A stretch of 64,000 bases of DNA from contig DHHM01000010.1 of the NCBI GenBank assembly GCA_002403305.1, positions 62,001 through 126,000 of the forward strand, read 5' to 3'. This DNA is from Bacteroidales bacterium UBA4772. Lineage in GTDB: Bacteria; Bacteroidota; Bacteroidia; Bacteroidales; VadinHA17. This document shows, in pieces, positions 23,454 to 33,421 of the stretch (position 1 is the first letter of the stretch; each line of letters starts with the position of its first letter). The notes under the pieces were generated by a model. That model had not been told where the DNA came from and searched no databases. It saw nothing but the letters and a program-made list of their open reading frames with translations. Position numbers and translations under genes: made by a program.

Positions 23454-25697
23454 TCAACTGCACTCCTGCTTCTCCCGGGCCTCTATCATCCTTTCCAGGA
23501 ACCTGGTCACCGAGGTCTGCTTCGTGAAATTGTAGGCAGCTTTTGTGGGCCCCTTGCCCACCTTGATCGTCACGGCACTGTCAGGAAGAGCTGCAAACAG
23601 CTCCTCATCAGTCTTGTCGTCACCGATGGCAAGGATGAAGTCATTCACCCCCGATACTGTCAGCTTCATGGCTGCAGTACCTTTGTTGTATCCGGCCATC
23701 TTTACCTCCACAACCTTATGACCGTCAATGATCTGTAGCGGCATGTTCAGTATCATCTCCTCCAGTTCCCCCTTCAGCTCTATAGCCCTGAGGGCCGACA
23801 GGTCCTCGTCAGCATTCCGGTAGTGCCATGACAGTGAAGCCCGCTTCTCCTCCACGAATGATCCCTTGCATCGGTTGGTGAACCTGTCCATAATGGGCAT
23901 TATCCCCTCCTTCCATGTGGCATCCTGGCCGAGTGATGACTCCCACTCCCCGCCCGCGTACCTGATGAAGGCTCCGTGTTCCGCCACCAGCGTCACCTTA
24001 ACCTCCGAGAACCACTTATCAAGGAAGTCCCGGTTCCTGCCGCTGATGATCACCAGGTCAGTGACTGTGGCCAGCCTGGAGGTCAGATCAACAAGCTTAT
24101 CTTCCGGAACGGCAAGCTCAGGAAGCTCGCGTATCGGCACGAGAGTACCGTCATAATCGATAAACAGTAACGGCTTCTCCGCCTTGCAGAACGAAGAAAT
24201 TATCCTGTCTTCTATATCTTTGTTTATCAGCCTTATACGATAACTCTCCCTGTCAGCCTTCACCTTGACGGTAGTACGGAGTATGTCATCAGCCCATGAG
24301 AAGACATCATAGTCGCGGATCCTGTTTTTCATCGCTTCGAGGCGCTTTCGCTTCTCATCATCCTTCATGGTCAGGGCTTCATATATGGCATCGGCCATCT
24401 GGCTTATGTCGGACGGATTGACCAGCACCGACTCTCCCATCTCTGCAGCAGCTCCGGCAAGCTCACTGAGTATAAGCATGCCGGCCCTCTCGTGCTGGGC
24501 GGCCACATACTCCTTTGCCACGAGGTTCATCCCGTCACGCAGAGGTGTCAGGAGGCCAACGTCACTGTGTGAGTAGAGGGCAACCAGCTCATTGAACTTC
24601 AACGATCTGTATTGATAAATGATAGGATTCCAGTCGAGCGTGCCATACTTGCCGTTTATCCGGCCCACTGTGGCTTCGATCTCCTTTTTCATCTCCTGGT
24701 AGCGTACGATGGTGTCACGTGAAGGCACCATCACCATGTTGAAGATCACCCTGCCCCTCATGGCAGGATAACGCCCCAGGAAGAGCTCGAAGGCTGACAG
24801 CCTGTTGAGGAAGCCCTTCGTGTAATCAAGCCTGTCAACAGAGAAGATCAGCAGACGGTCTCTCTTCTGCTTTCTGATCCGGGCAATGGATTTTTCCGTC
24901 TCCGGCAGCAGAACCGCATCATGGAATTTATTGAAATCAATACTGATGGGAAAGGCATCTGCCCTCGAATAGATATCCTCCGCAGTAACCGTGTTGAGCG
25001 AAATGTCATAGCCGAGGCTTCGACGTACCGATTTCAGAAAATGCTGGGCATAGTCATGGGTGTGAAACCCGATGAGATCAGCCCCCAGAAGTCCCTGCAG
25101 GATCGCTTTCTGATATCCGTCAGGCATGATACGAAAGACCTCGTATGAGGGAAACGGGATGTGCAGAAAAAAAGCTACCGAGGCCTCGGGAAACTCTTCA
25201 CGTACCATTGCCGGCAGCAGGAAGAGCTGGTAATCATGTATCCAAACAAAGTCGCCGGGCTGGATGATCTTTCTTAACTCCTTATAGAACAGCTCATTTG
25301 CCTTCTTGTAGCTTTCAAAATAGCCCTGCCCGAAGACAGCCAATGACGGGAAATAATGAAACAGCGGCCATATAAGGTCATTGCAGAAACCCCCGTAAAA
25401 CTTCTCGTTCACGCTTTCGGGTATTTTTACCGACCTGAGCTCAAAGGTCTCTTTTACCTCAGGGAGTGAGTTCATCCGATCATTGTCATATTCTCCCATG
25501 CCGACCCATACTGTTTTCTCCATCGTCCCGTTCTGGCTCTCCGACTTCATTCTCTTTGTCAGGGAGAGTACGGCGGAGACCAGTCCACCGGTGTTCTGTA
25601 CAGCGGTAAGGGTACCGTTGCGGTGCTTGAGGGTGAAAGGCAGCCTGTAAGCTACTATCACTATCCTGTTGAAATCCGCTGGTCTGTTTTTGCTCAT
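23454..25697 (-). CDS. otsAB: Bifunctional trehalose-6-phosphate synthase/phosphatase
   Basis: 747 residues fusing two enzymes. The N-terminal GT20 domain (to about 480) joins UDP-glucose and glucose-6-phosphate: IVIVAYRLPFTLK, GGLVSAVLSL, WIHDYQLFLLPAMVREEFP, HIPFPSYEVFRIMP, FSVDRLDYTKGFLNRL, LTPLRDGMNLVAKEYVA. The C-terminal HAD phosphatase (from about 500) has LLFIDYDGTLVPI, VIISGRNRDFLDKWF and AIGDDKTDEELFAAL. Trehalose is a compatible solute and stress protectant. The gene follows the GH15 gene by 70 bases on the same strand and is probably co-transcribed with it. Confidence 0.94.
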   Translation of the reverse strand: MSKNRPADFNRIVIVAYRLPFTLKHRNGTLTAVQNTGGLVSAVLSLTKRMKSESQNGTMEKTVWVGMGEYDNDRMNSLPEVKETFELRSVKIPESVNEKFYGGFCNDLIWPLFHYFPSLAVFGQGYFESYKKANELFYKELRKIIQPGDFVWIHDYQLFLLPAMVREEFPEASVAFFLHIPFPSYEVFRIMPDGYQKAILQGLLGADLIGFHTHDYAQHFLKSVRRSLGYDISLNTVTAEDIYSRADAFPISIDFNKFHDAVLLPETEKSIARIRKQKRDRLLIFSVDRLDYTKGFLNRLSAFELFLGRYPAMRGRVIFNMVMVPSRDTIVRYQEMKKEIEATVGRINGKYGTLDWNPIIYQYRSLKFNELVALYSHSDVGLLTPLRDGMNLVAKEYVAAQHERAGMLILSELAGAAAEMGESVLVNPSDISQMADAIYEALTMKDDEKRKRLEAMKNRIRDYDVFSWADDILRTTVKVKADRESYRIRLINKDIEDRIISSFCKAEKPLLFIDYDGTLVPIRELPELAVPEDKLVDLTSRLATVTDLVIISGRNRDFLDKWFSEVKVTLVAEHGAFIRYAGGEWESSLGQDATWKEGIMPIMDRFTNRCKGSFVEEKRASLSWHYRNADEDLSALRAIELKGELEEMILNMPLQIIDGHKVVEVKMAGYNKGTAAMKLTVSGVNDFILAIGDDKTDEELFAALPDSAVTIKVGKGPTKAAYNFTKQTSVTRFLERMIEAREKQECS

Positions 25698-25767
25698 CTT
25701 GCCTGGTTTTTACAGGAGGACCGGCCTTTCAGCCTCATAAGGTCCTCCTGTGCGCTTTATGTATGTT

Positions 25768-27549
25768 CTATAGAAATACCGGTCTGTCAAGCCTTGCTGC
25801 TATCCGGTATATTGCATTCATCAGCCCCACGTGGCTGTAGGTCTGAGGGAAGTTGCCCCACTGGCTGCCGTCACGTCCGGCGTCTTCACTGAAGAGGCCC
25901 AGATGATTTGAGAACTCCAGTAGCTTTTCAATGGTTCTAATTGCATCATCCAACCTGCCCGTGCAGGCCAGCGCCTCAGCGTACCAGAAGGCGCATACCA
26001 GGAAGGTTGTCTCCGGCATGCCGAAGTCATCATCATGGATATACCTGTAGAGCAGTCCCTCTTCAGTCTTCAGGTGTTCTGCCAGGGCGTCAAGGTGGTC
26101 CCGTGCCCTGACCCCTGCAGGATCCAGGTAGCTCATGGTGATGAGATGGATGGTGGCCGCGTCATAATTTTTGTTACCTACAGCTTGCATATATGCCTTC
26201 AGGTCAGCCTGATAGCACATCTCGATCTTTTCCGATGCCCTGACAGCCAGCTTTTCGGCCCTCCTCTTCATGTCATTGTCTGCAAAGCTGGCTCCTATCT
26301 TCTCCGCTGCCTTGGCACCGGCCCAGTGAAAAAGGAAGGTGTAGCAGTTCTCCTGCATCTTGTTGCGGAACTCCCAGATGCCGGCATCAGGCCTGTCCAT
26401 CGTCTCCTCAATACGGTTTAGAAGCCAGTGGATGACCTCCCTGGACTTACTGTAGGAAAGGTAGTTCAGCCTTCTGTCAATATAGAGCGGCAACAGGCTG
26501 GCAAGCACCTGTCCGTAGATATCATACTGTTCCTGGTTATAGGCGTCATTGCCCAGGTGAACGGGTTTATTGGCGAGATAGCCCTCCAGATCCAGTTTCT
26601 TCTCTTTGGGGACAGCAGTGCCCGCAATTGTGTACATCGGCCTTATCGTCTTCTGCTCTGAAAGAATGATATTCTGGATATATAGGAAGTAGCGCTCCAG
26701 CTCCTCAAAGTGGCCAAGATTATTGAAGGCATTGAGGGTGTAATAGGAGTCCCTCATCCAGCAATAGCGGTAATCCCAGTTCCTGCCTGCCCCAGGGGCC
26801 TCAGGCAGGCTGGTGGTCCCTGAGGCTATGATGCCGCCCGTATCCTCATACTGATGAAGCTTCAGCACCAGGGCAGACCTGATGATCTCATCCTGAAAGA
26901 TATTGGGAATGGAGGTGGTCTTGATCCAGTGAAGCCAGTATTTGATGGTCTTGTCGAGGAAATCCTCGGCAGTAGCCTCCAGCGGGGCCTCCAGGGGCAC
27001 TCCGTATGTGAATGCCAGGTAGCAGGTGTCATTCAACAGGAAGGACTGGCTATTGACAATGTATGTAAGCGGGATATTTGTTGTCAGCCTGACCTGCGAC
27101 TCGAGATTCAGAAACCTGATATGGTTGCTGCCGGCAACGATCTCGGGCCTTAAAGCACCGTAACTCCCCACCGGCTCGCACCTGACATTGATAAACGGGT
27201 TGCCCTCTACCGGCTCGATCTTGCGTATGAGCATCAGGGGCCGGTAGTAGCGATCGTACTGGAAAAATCTTGGGGCAAAGTCCGTAACCCTGAACCTGCC
27301 GTCGTCATTGGTGAACTCGGTTGTCAGGATGTTGGTATTGCGGATATATGACTGAAAAGTATAGTAGTTGCCGCTTGAGGGTCTGATGGAAAACTCTCCT
27401 CCCTTTTTGCTGTCAAGCAGTGACCCGAAGAGGAAGCTGCTGTCAAACCTGGGCAGACACATCCATGTTACATCTGCGCTCTTGTTGATATAGGCCAGGA
27501 ATGAGCAGTTGCCCACGATTCCCATCTCATATTTGTGAATGGCATCCAT
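25768..27549 (-). CDS. Glycoside hydrolase family 15 (glucoamylase/trehalase-like)
   Basis: 593 residues without a signal peptide, so cytoplasmic. An N-terminal beta domain (YEMGIVGNCSFLAYINKSADVTWMCLPRFDS) precedes an (alpha/alpha)6 catalytic barrel with GRNWDYRYCWMRDSYYTL, the GH15 substrate-site signature, and a C-terminal DDFGMPETTFLVCAFWYAEAL segment carrying a likely catalytic glutamate. GH15 members of this layout include glucoamylases, dextranases and trehalases. Placement beside otsAB favours trehalose or a related glucan as substrate, which is inference. Confidence 0.9.
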   Translation of the reverse strand: MDAIHKYEMGIVGNCSFLAYINKSADVTWMCLPRFDSSFLFGSLLDSKKGGEFSIRPSSGNYYTFQSYIRNTNILTTEFTNDDGRFRVTDFAPRFFQYDRYYRPLMLIRKIEPVEGNPFINVRCEPVGSYGALRPEIVAGSNHIRFLNLESQVRLTTNIPLTYIVNSQSFLLNDTCYLAFTYGVPLEAPLEATAEDFLDKTIKYWLHWIKTTSIPNIFQDEIIRSALVLKLHQYEDTGGIIASGTTSLPEAPGAGRNWDYRYCWMRDSYYTLNAFNNLGHFEELERYFLYIQNIILSEQKTIRPMYTIAGTAVPKEKKLDLEGYLANKPVHLGNDAYNQEQYDIYGQVLASLLPLYIDRRLNYLSYSKSREVIHWLLNRIEETMDRPDAGIWEFRNKMQENCYTFLFHWAGAKAAEKIGASFADNDMKRRAEKLAVRASEKIEMCYQADLKAYMQAVGNKNYDAATIHLITMSYLDPAGVRARDHLDALAEHLKTEEGLLYRYIHDDDFGMPETTFLVCAFWYAEALACTGRLDDAIRTIEKLLEFSNHLGLFSEDAGRDGSQWGNFPQTYSHVGLMNAIYRIAARLDRPVFL

Positions 27550-27640
27550 CTCTCTTCTGAATTAATGCAATGATACTGTGTCCATGCACCGCCGTCTGGA
27601 TGATGTCATGCCCAGCAGGGCACTGCCACAATATAGTCAA

Positions 27641-30532
27641 TTATTCCGTACCGAAGCTCAATGTTTCGAATCTGTACGAATCGATGGGTGCGCATGAGCA
27701 GACGAGGTTGCGGTCTCCGTAGCCGTTATCAACCCTGCCAACCGAAGGCCAGAATTTATTCTCGGCGATCCATGGCAGCGGATAGGCGGCTTTCTCGCGC
27801 TGATAGGCATGACTCCATCCGTCGGAGATTACCGACGCGGCTGTATGGGGTGCATTCTTAAGCACGTTATCCTCCCTGTCTGACGTACCTTGTCTTATCT
27901 CCTCTATCTCCTGCCATATATTTCTCATGGCATCGATGAACCTGTCAAGCTCGGCCTTTGGCTCCGACTCTGTCGGTTCAACCATCAGGGTGCCGTGTAC
28001 AGGGAACGAAAGAGTAGGTGCATGAAAACCGTAATCCATGAGCCTCTTGGCTATATCCGACTCATCCACCCCGGCATCCTTGAAGCCCCGGCAGTCAAGT
28101 ATCATCTCGTGTGCGCAGCGGTCTTTGGCACCGGTGTAGAGCACCTTATACATCTCCCCCAGTGCGGCTGCCAGATAGTTGGCATTGAGGATGGCATATA
28201 TCGTTGATTTTGTGAGTCCTTCAGCGCCCAGCATCATCACGTAGGCATGGCTGATGGTCAGTATATGAGCGCTGCCGTACGGCGCTGCCGCGACAGCGGT
28301 AATCCCGTGACTGCCCCCTGTCTTCACCACCGGATGCGATGGAAGAAACTCTGCCAGCTTGCTGTTGCAGAGTATGGGTCCCATACCCGGTCCGCCGCCG
28401 CCGTGAGGGATGGCAAAGGTCTTGTGCAGGTTGAGGTGGCAGACGTCGGCTCCTATGTGGCCCGGACTTGTCAGCCCCACCTGTGCGTTCATGTTGGCAC
28501 CGTCCATATAGACCAGCCCGCCGTTCTCGTGAATGATGCCTATCATCTCCACGATGGCCTCTTCAAACACACCGTGCGTTGAAGGGTAGGTGATCATCGC
28601 CGCACTGAGATTATCACGGTGCTCAACAGCCTTCTTTTTCAGGTCTTCAACACTGATGTTGCCATCTTCATCGCACTCTACCACAACCACCCTCATGCCT
28701 GCCATGGCCGCGCTTGCCGGGTTGGTGCCGTGAGCGGAGGATGGTATCAGCACTACATTGCGTTGGCCCTCATTGCGGCTTATGTGATACTGTCTGATGA
28801 CCATCAGCCCGGTATATTCTCCCGCAGCACCGGAGTTGGGCTGGAACGAGACCGCATCAAAACCGGTGATCTCCTTAAGCGCCTCACCCAGCTCATCCAT
28901 CAGCCTGTGATACCCCTCTGCCTGGCTGGCAGGAACAAAGGGATGTATGTTTGCAAACTCAGGCCAGCTCATGGCAAACATGGAGGCTGCAGGGTTGAGC
29001 TTCATGGTGCATGATCCCAGCGGAATCATGCCGTTGGCCAGCGAGAAGTCCTTGCGCTCCAGCATCTTGATATAGCGCATCATATCTGTCTCGCTGTGAT
29101 AGCTGTTGAAGGTGCGTTCCTGCAGGTAAGGCGTGGTACGCTTGAATTTATCGTCTATGCAGAAGCAGTCACACAGCGCTGTCACCTCCTCTGCCTTTTT
29201 ACCTGCCGCCTCAGCAAAGACGGAGACAATATCATTTATCTCTTTCAGGGTGGTGAGTTCATCCGTGCTTATAACGGCACAGTTGCCGCACTGGTACCAG
29301 AAATTGATACCTCTGCCCAGGGCGATCTTCTCAATCATGTCGGCAGTGACGCCCGGGACAGCCTGGACGCGTATTGTATCAAAGAACTGGTCATGCCTTA
29401 TGGTATATCCCAGGCCTCGCAGTGCCTTTGCAAGTGTACATGCCGTGGAGAAGATATGCATGGCTATGCGTCTGATGCCTTCCGGACCGTGATACTGGGC
29501 ATACATTCCCGACATGGTTGCCAGCAGTGCCTGGGCTGTACATATGTTGGAGGTGGCACGCTCACGCTTGATATGCTGCTCGCGTGTCTGCAGGGCCATG
29601 CGCAGTGCGTGATTGCCGTGCACGTCAACGGATACGCCTATGATGCGACCGGGCATGCTGCGCTTCAGCTCATCCCTGGTGGCGAAGAAGCCGGCATGAG
29701 GACCGCCGTAACTCATTGGCAGACCGAAACGCTGGTTGGATCCGAATACTATGTCGGCACCCCACTCTCCGGGAGGGGTCAGCAGGGCCAGGCTCATCAG
29801 GTCGGCACCCACGGACACCAAAGCTCCGGCAGCATGGACCTTATCCACCATATCACGGTAGTCGCGTATCTCACCGCCGGCAGAAGGGTACTGGACCAGC
29901 ACCCCGAAAACAGTGTCGTCAGCCTCAAAACCGGTATAGTCTGCAAACTCTATCTTAATACCCATTGGTGCGGCACGGGTGATGAGCACATCACGCGTCT
30001 GCGGGAAGACCGGGTGATCAACCAGAAAGCGGTTTGCGCCTGCCTTTACCTTCTCCCTCGATCGGGCACCAAACATCATAAGCATGGCTTCAGCGGCTGC
30101 AGTGGCTTCATCAAGCAGTGAGGCATTGCCAATATCCATGGCCGTGAGGCTTGTCACCATAGTCTGGAAGTTAAGCAGCGCCTCCAGCCTGCCCTGCGAT
30201 ATCTCAGCCTGGTACGGAGTGTAGGAGGTATACCATGCGGGGTTCTCAAGTACGTTGCGCACGATCACCGGCGGCACTGCCACACCGTAATAACCCTGCC
30301 CGATAAAGGAGCGGTACTGCCTGTTGAGGCTGCCAAGCTCCCTCAGATGCGAGAGATACTCCTGCTCACTCATCGCCGGAGGCAGGTTGAGAGGCCCGCC
30401 AAGCCTTATCGAGGCCGGAACGGTCTGTTCTATCAGCTGCTCCGCTGTATCTACTCCAATGATTTTACACATCTCAACGGCATCGCTCTCACGCGGCCCG
30501 ATGTGACGGTCAACAAAGTTATCCGTGGTCAT
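27641..30532 (-). CDS. gcvP: Glycine dehydrogenase (aminomethyl-transferring), P-protein
   Basis: Decarboxylates glycine and passes the aminomethyl group to the lipoyl H-protein. The 963 residues are the fused two-half P-protein: the N-terminal half begins FVDRHIGPRESD, and the C-terminal half holds the pyridoxal-phosphate lysine in HLNLHKTFAIPHGGGGPG (near residue 704) together with PLGSCTMKLNPA and SSAHGTNPASAAMAGM. gcvT and gcvH are not in the window, and no glycine-riboswitch-like leader is visible in the 83 bases upstream. fhs, another one-carbon enzyme, lies about 23 kb away. Confidence 0.96.
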   Translation of the reverse strand: MTTDNFVDRHIGPRESDAVEMCKIIGVDTAEQLIEQTVPASIRLGGPLNLPPAMSEQEYLSHLRELGSLNRQYRSFIGQGYYGVAVPPVIVRNVLENPAWYTSYTPYQAEISQGRLEALLNFQTMVTSLTAMDIGNASLLDEATAAAEAMLMMFGARSREKVKAGANRFLVDHPVFPQTRDVLITRAAPMGIKIEFADYTGFEADDTVFGVLVQYPSAGGEIRDYRDMVDKVHAAGALVSVGADLMSLALLTPPGEWGADIVFGSNQRFGLPMSYGGPHAGFFATRDELKRSMPGRIIGVSVDVHGNHALRMALQTREQHIKRERATSNICTAQALLATMSGMYAQYHGPEGIRRIAMHIFSTACTLAKALRGLGYTIRHDQFFDTIRVQAVPGVTADMIEKIALGRGINFWYQCGNCAVISTDELTTLKEINDIVSVFAEAAGKKAEEVTALCDCFCIDDKFKRTTPYLQERTFNSYHSETDMMRYIKMLERKDFSLANGMIPLGSCTMKLNPAASMFAMSWPEFANIHPFVPASQAEGYHRLMDELGEALKEITGFDAVSFQPNSGAAGEYTGLMVIRQYHISRNEGQRNVVLIPSSAHGTNPASAAMAGMRVVVVECDEDGNISVEDLKKKAVEHRDNLSAAMITYPSTHGVFEEAIVEMIGIIHENGGLVYMDGANMNAQVGLTSPGHIGADVCHLNLHKTFAIPHGGGGPGMGPILCNSKLAEFLPSHPVVKTGGSHGITAVAAAPYGSAHILTISHAYVMMLGAEGLTKSTIYAILNANYLAAALGEMYKVLYTGAKDRCAHEMILDCRGFKDAGVDESDIAKRLMDYGFHAPTLSFPVHGTLMVEPTESEPKAELDRFIDAMRNIWQEIEEIRQGTSDREDNVLKNAPHTAASVISDGWSHAYQREKAAYPLPWIAENKFWPSVGRVDNGYGDRNLVCSCAPIDSYRFETLSFGTE

Positions 30533-30615
30533 AATATGATTGTTATTAAATTATTTCAGAGGCATCGGGCGAAATTAACAGAAAGCCGGAGAGAAAAAAA
30601 GCATATTCATCATGT

Positions 30616-31251
30616 TCAGACAAAAAACGGATTGCTTCCGATCTCACGGCCGATGGTAGTCTCAGGTCCGTGACCCGAATATACGACGGTTTCAGGAGGC
30701 ATGGTAAAAAGCCTTCGCCTGATGCTTTCGATCAGTTGCCCATGGTTGCCTCCCGGGAGGTCAGAACGGCCGATGCTGCCTGCAAAGAGGGCGTCACCCG
30801 TGAATACAACTCCATCTTTCTCCGAGTAGAAGGCTATCCCGCCGGGTGAATGGCCCGGCACCGCCAGAACATCGAGGCTCACTCCGGCAGCAGTAACAAC
30901 CTCACCATCGGCAAGATATCCTGCAGGCGCAGGGGGCTCCTCCATGGTGAGACCGAACATGAGGGCATGCTTCGGCGCGTTGAGGTGGTTCTGACTGTCG
31001 CCTTCATGATACCATGTGCGCAGTCCGTACCTCTCAAGCATTAAGCGGTTGCCGAAGAGATGGTCAAGATGGCAGTGGGTGTTGAGAAGCAGCTTCGGCT
31101 TGAGACCTCTGTCCGTAAGCAACTGCTCCAGCCTCATCTCCTCACTCCTGCCGTAGCAGCCGCAGTCGATTACTATACAGCCGGAATCGTCTCCCGAGAT
31201 AATGTAGGTATTGACCGCGATAGGAGAAAATATCTCTTTGTATATCTTCAT
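30616..31251 (-). CDS. Metallo-beta-lactamase-fold hydrolase (glyoxalase II-like)
   Basis: 211 residues from the ATG at 31251, seven bases after the pcm stop; an in-frame GTG ten codons upstream overlaps pcm. Metal-site motifs: T-H59-C-H61-L-D63-H64, the VLAVPGHSPGGIAFY histidine, FTGDALFAGSIGRSDLPGG, and a final YSGHGPETTIGREI. The order and spacing fit the glyoxalase II/YcbL subgroup of thioester hydrolases, but the substrate is unknown. Co-transcribed with pcm. Confidence 0.9.
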   Translation of the reverse strand: MKIYKEIFSPIAVNTYIISGDDSGCIVIDCGCYGRSEEMRLEQLLTDRGLKPKLLLNTHCHLDHLFGNRLMLERYGLRTWYHEGDSQNHLNAPKHALMFGLTMEEPPAPAGYLADGEVVTAAGVSLDVLAVPGHSPGGIAFYSEKDGVVFTGDALFAGSIGRSDLPGGNHGQLIESIRRRLFTMPPETVVYSGHGPETTIGREIGSNPFFV

Positions 31252-31258
31252 GACACTG

Positions 31259-31960
31259 TTATCTGTTGTTGCCGTTGGCAATACCTTTCAGCATCGGGAC
31301 AAAGACGAAATAGCCGTGGGTGGTGATCTCCCAGTCATCTTCGCCAGTACGGGTATAGAGCGTCATCACCTGTGAATCCCTTTCTCCGCGGGGCACCACC
31401 AGCCGCCCCCCGATGCGCAGTTGTTTCAGCAGCTTATCAGGCACCTCGGCTGTCGCCGCCGTGATGATTATCCCGTCATAGGGTCCGTACTGCGGCTGCC
31501 CTTCATAGCCATCACCCAGGAAACAGTATATCCGGTAACCCATGCTGCTGAGCATGGCCTGTGCCTTGCGGTGGAGCTCCCGCTGCCTCTCAATGGTATA
31601 AACCTTCACCCCCAGCTCCGCCAGTATGGCGGCCTGATAGCCCGACCCGGTGCCAATCTCCAGCACCCTGTCCCTCTTACCGACATTGAGCAGGATCGTC
31701 TGTACGGCAACGGTATATGGCTGTGAGATGGTCTGCCCCGCTGAAATAGGAAAGGCTTTGTCCTGATAGGCATGCTTCAGGAAGGCATCATCCATGAAGA
31801 TATGACGCGGAACCCTGTTCATGGCCTCCAACACCCTCTCATCACTGATGCCCTTGGAACGTAACTCTTCTATCAGCTTCTTCCTCTTGCCCCTGGCTTC
31901 AAATGACTCTTCAATCACTGGTGAATGATTTTGGTCTAAAAATAACAGATATCTTTGCAT
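31259..31960 (-). CDS. pcm: Protein-L-isoaspartate O-methyltransferase
   Basis: Repairs isoaspartyl residues in aged proteins using S-adenosylmethionine. Motifs: MNRVPRHIFM, AFPISAGQTISQPYTVAVQT and the SAM-binding VLEIGTGSGYQAAILAEL. The start is uncertain. The ATG at 31960 gives 233 residues but overlaps the promoter box of the divergent gene. A GTG at 31918 would give 219 residues and fits the usual family length. An ATG further up (32011) is unlikely. Confidence 0.92.
   Translation of the reverse strand: MQRYLLFLDQNHSPVIEESFEARGKRKKLIEELRSKGISDERVLEAMNRVPRHIFMDDAFLKHAYQDKAFPISAGQTISQPYTVAVQTILLNVGKRDRVLEIGTGSGYQAAILAELGVKVYTIERQRELHRKAQAMLSSMGYRIYCFLGDGYEGQPQYGPYDGIIITAATAEVPDKLLKQLRIGGRLVVPRGERDSQVMTLYTRTGEDDWEITTHGYFVFVPMLKGIANGNNR
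31950..31957 (+). promoter_or_regulatory. Bacteroidota -7 promoter box for the sugar transferase gene
   Basis: TATCTTTG, an exact TAnnTTTG match, 20 bases before the ATG at 31978. It excludes an upstream in-frame start at 31903. Confidence 0.7.
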
Positions 31961-31977
31961 ATCGCTTGCCTCACCTG

Positions 31978-33399
31978 ATGAAAAAATTTGCCCGCAGAAT
32001 AACACTAGCATATATTCTCTCTGACTTCACCGGATCAGCCATCGCCTGGGGTCTCTTTTACCTCTTCCGTAAATATTTCATTGAGACAAGGCTTTATGGC
32101 GAATACTTCCGGATGGAGCTGGGCAATAAATTCTACCTCGGGATCCTTCTCATTCCGCTCTTTTATCTATTCGTCTTTGCCATGGCCGGTTTCTATTCGG
32201 ATACCCTCCGGCGTTCACGGCTACTTGAATTTGGCAAATCGCTGGTCATCACCCTCGCCGCGGTGGTCATCCTCTTCTTTGTGCTGGTGCTTGACGATGC
32301 AGTAGGCGACTACTCCACCTATTACAGGTCATTCCTGGTGCTCTTCTCCCTGGAGTTCCTGATGACATGGCTTCCCCGGTTCGCTATCACATCGTATGTC
32401 TCCGGTAAGATACACAGGCGTGAGGCCGGGTTCCGCACACTGGTAGCAGGCAGCAACGGCAAGGCAGCCAGGCTTATCAGCGAGATAACAGGTGAAAAGA
32501 TGCCGGCAGGAAATCTTCTTGCCGGTTATATCAGCGTCGACGGCTCGGAGGGTCAGCCGCTGGCCGGCAGGGTGCCGTGGCTTGGCAGGGAGGAAGATAT
32601 TGTGGAGATAATTGAGAAAAATGAAATCGATGAGGTCATCCTGGCGCTTGAAGAAAACGAGTATGAGAGGGTGGAGAACCTGGTGAACAGCATCTGTTTC
32701 CGCGATGTGCTTGTCAAGGCAGTGCCCTCAATGCGACAGGTCATCGCCGGCCACGTGGAGGCCGGGCCCATCTATGCCACCCCCCTGCTGAGGGTCTCAT
32801 ACCGGGAGATGCCACACTGGCAGCAGATGATCAAGCTGCTGCTCGATTACTCATTGGCGGCTACAGCCCTGGTGCTGCTCTCTCCCCTGATGGCCCTGCT
32901 TGCCATACTCATCAGGAGATCGGGGAAAGGTCCCGTTATCTTCAGGCAGGAGAGGATAGGCCGTCATGGCCAGCCCTTTATGATATACAAGTTCAGGTCG
33001 ATGGAGGACGGGGCGGAGGCTGACGGACCTCAGCTGGCTGTCAGGGGCGACAAACGTATCACTCCCCTCGGACGCTTCATGAGAAAGCACAGGTTTGACG
33101 AGATACCCAACTTCATCAACGTTCTCAGGGGCGAGATGTCACTGGTGGGCCCCAGGCCGGAGCGGAGACACTACATTAAAAAGATCAGGGAACAGGCGCC
33201 ACACTACAACAGGGTGCTGGCCGTGAAGCCCGGCATCACATGCTGGGGCCAGGTCAAGCTCGGATATGCCTCCGACATAGACACTATGCTTGAGAGACTG
33301 GAGTATGACCTGCTATACCTTGAGAACGTATCCCTCTTCCTTGACCTGAAGATAATATACTACACACTCGGCACAATAGTCAGAGGCAGGGGGCTGTAA
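31978..33399 (+). CDS. Undecaprenyl-phosphate sugar phosphotransferase (WbaP/WcaJ-type)
   Basis: 473 residues. Four N-terminal membrane helices (from ITLAYILSDFTGSAIAW to YYRSFLVLFSLEFLM) precede a Rossmann-like CoA-binding region (FRTLVAGSNGKAARLI). A fifth helix (DYSLAATALVLLSPLMALLAILI) leads into the catalytic bacterial sugar transferase domain: GPVIFRQERIGRHGQPFMIYKFRSM, RITPLGRFMRKHRFDEIPNF, GEMSLVGPRPERRHYI. It transfers a sugar-1-phosphate to undecaprenyl phosphate, the first step of exopolysaccharide or O-antigen repeat synthesis. No capsule genes follow, so it acts with genes elsewhere. Confidence 0.93.
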   Translation: MKKFARRITLAYILSDFTGSAIAWGLFYLFRKYFIETRLYGEYFRMELGNKFYLGILLIPLFYLFVFAMAGFYSDTLRRSRLLEFGKSLVITLAAVVILFFVLVLDDAVGDYSTYYRSFLVLFSLEFLMTWLPRFAITSYVSGKIHRREAGFRTLVAGSNGKAARLISEITGEKMPAGNLLAGYISVDGSEGQPLAGRVPWLGREEDIVEIIEKNEIDEVILALEENEYERVENLVNSICFRDVLVKAVPSMRQVIAGHVEAGPIYATPLLRVSYREMPHWQQMIKLLLDYSLAATALVLLSPLMALLAILIRRSGKGPVIFRQERIGRHGQPFMIYKFRSMEDGAEADGPQLAVRGDKRITPLGRFMRKHRFDEIPNFINVLRGEMSLVGPRPERRHYIKKIREQAPHYNRVLAVKPGITCWGQVKLGYASDIDTMLERLEYDLLYLENVSLFLDLKIIYYTLGTIVRGRGL

Positions 33400-33421
33400 G
33401 GCAGCCGCAGTAACCAGGCAA

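Noticed and set aside
27609..27622. A small TGCCC-AGCA-GGGCA hairpin after gcvP as a terminator
   Set aside because: The stem is only five pairs and there is no T-run.
30533..30615. A glycine riboswitch ahead of gcvP
   Set aside because: The 83-base gap is too short and shows none of the expected tandem aptamer structure.
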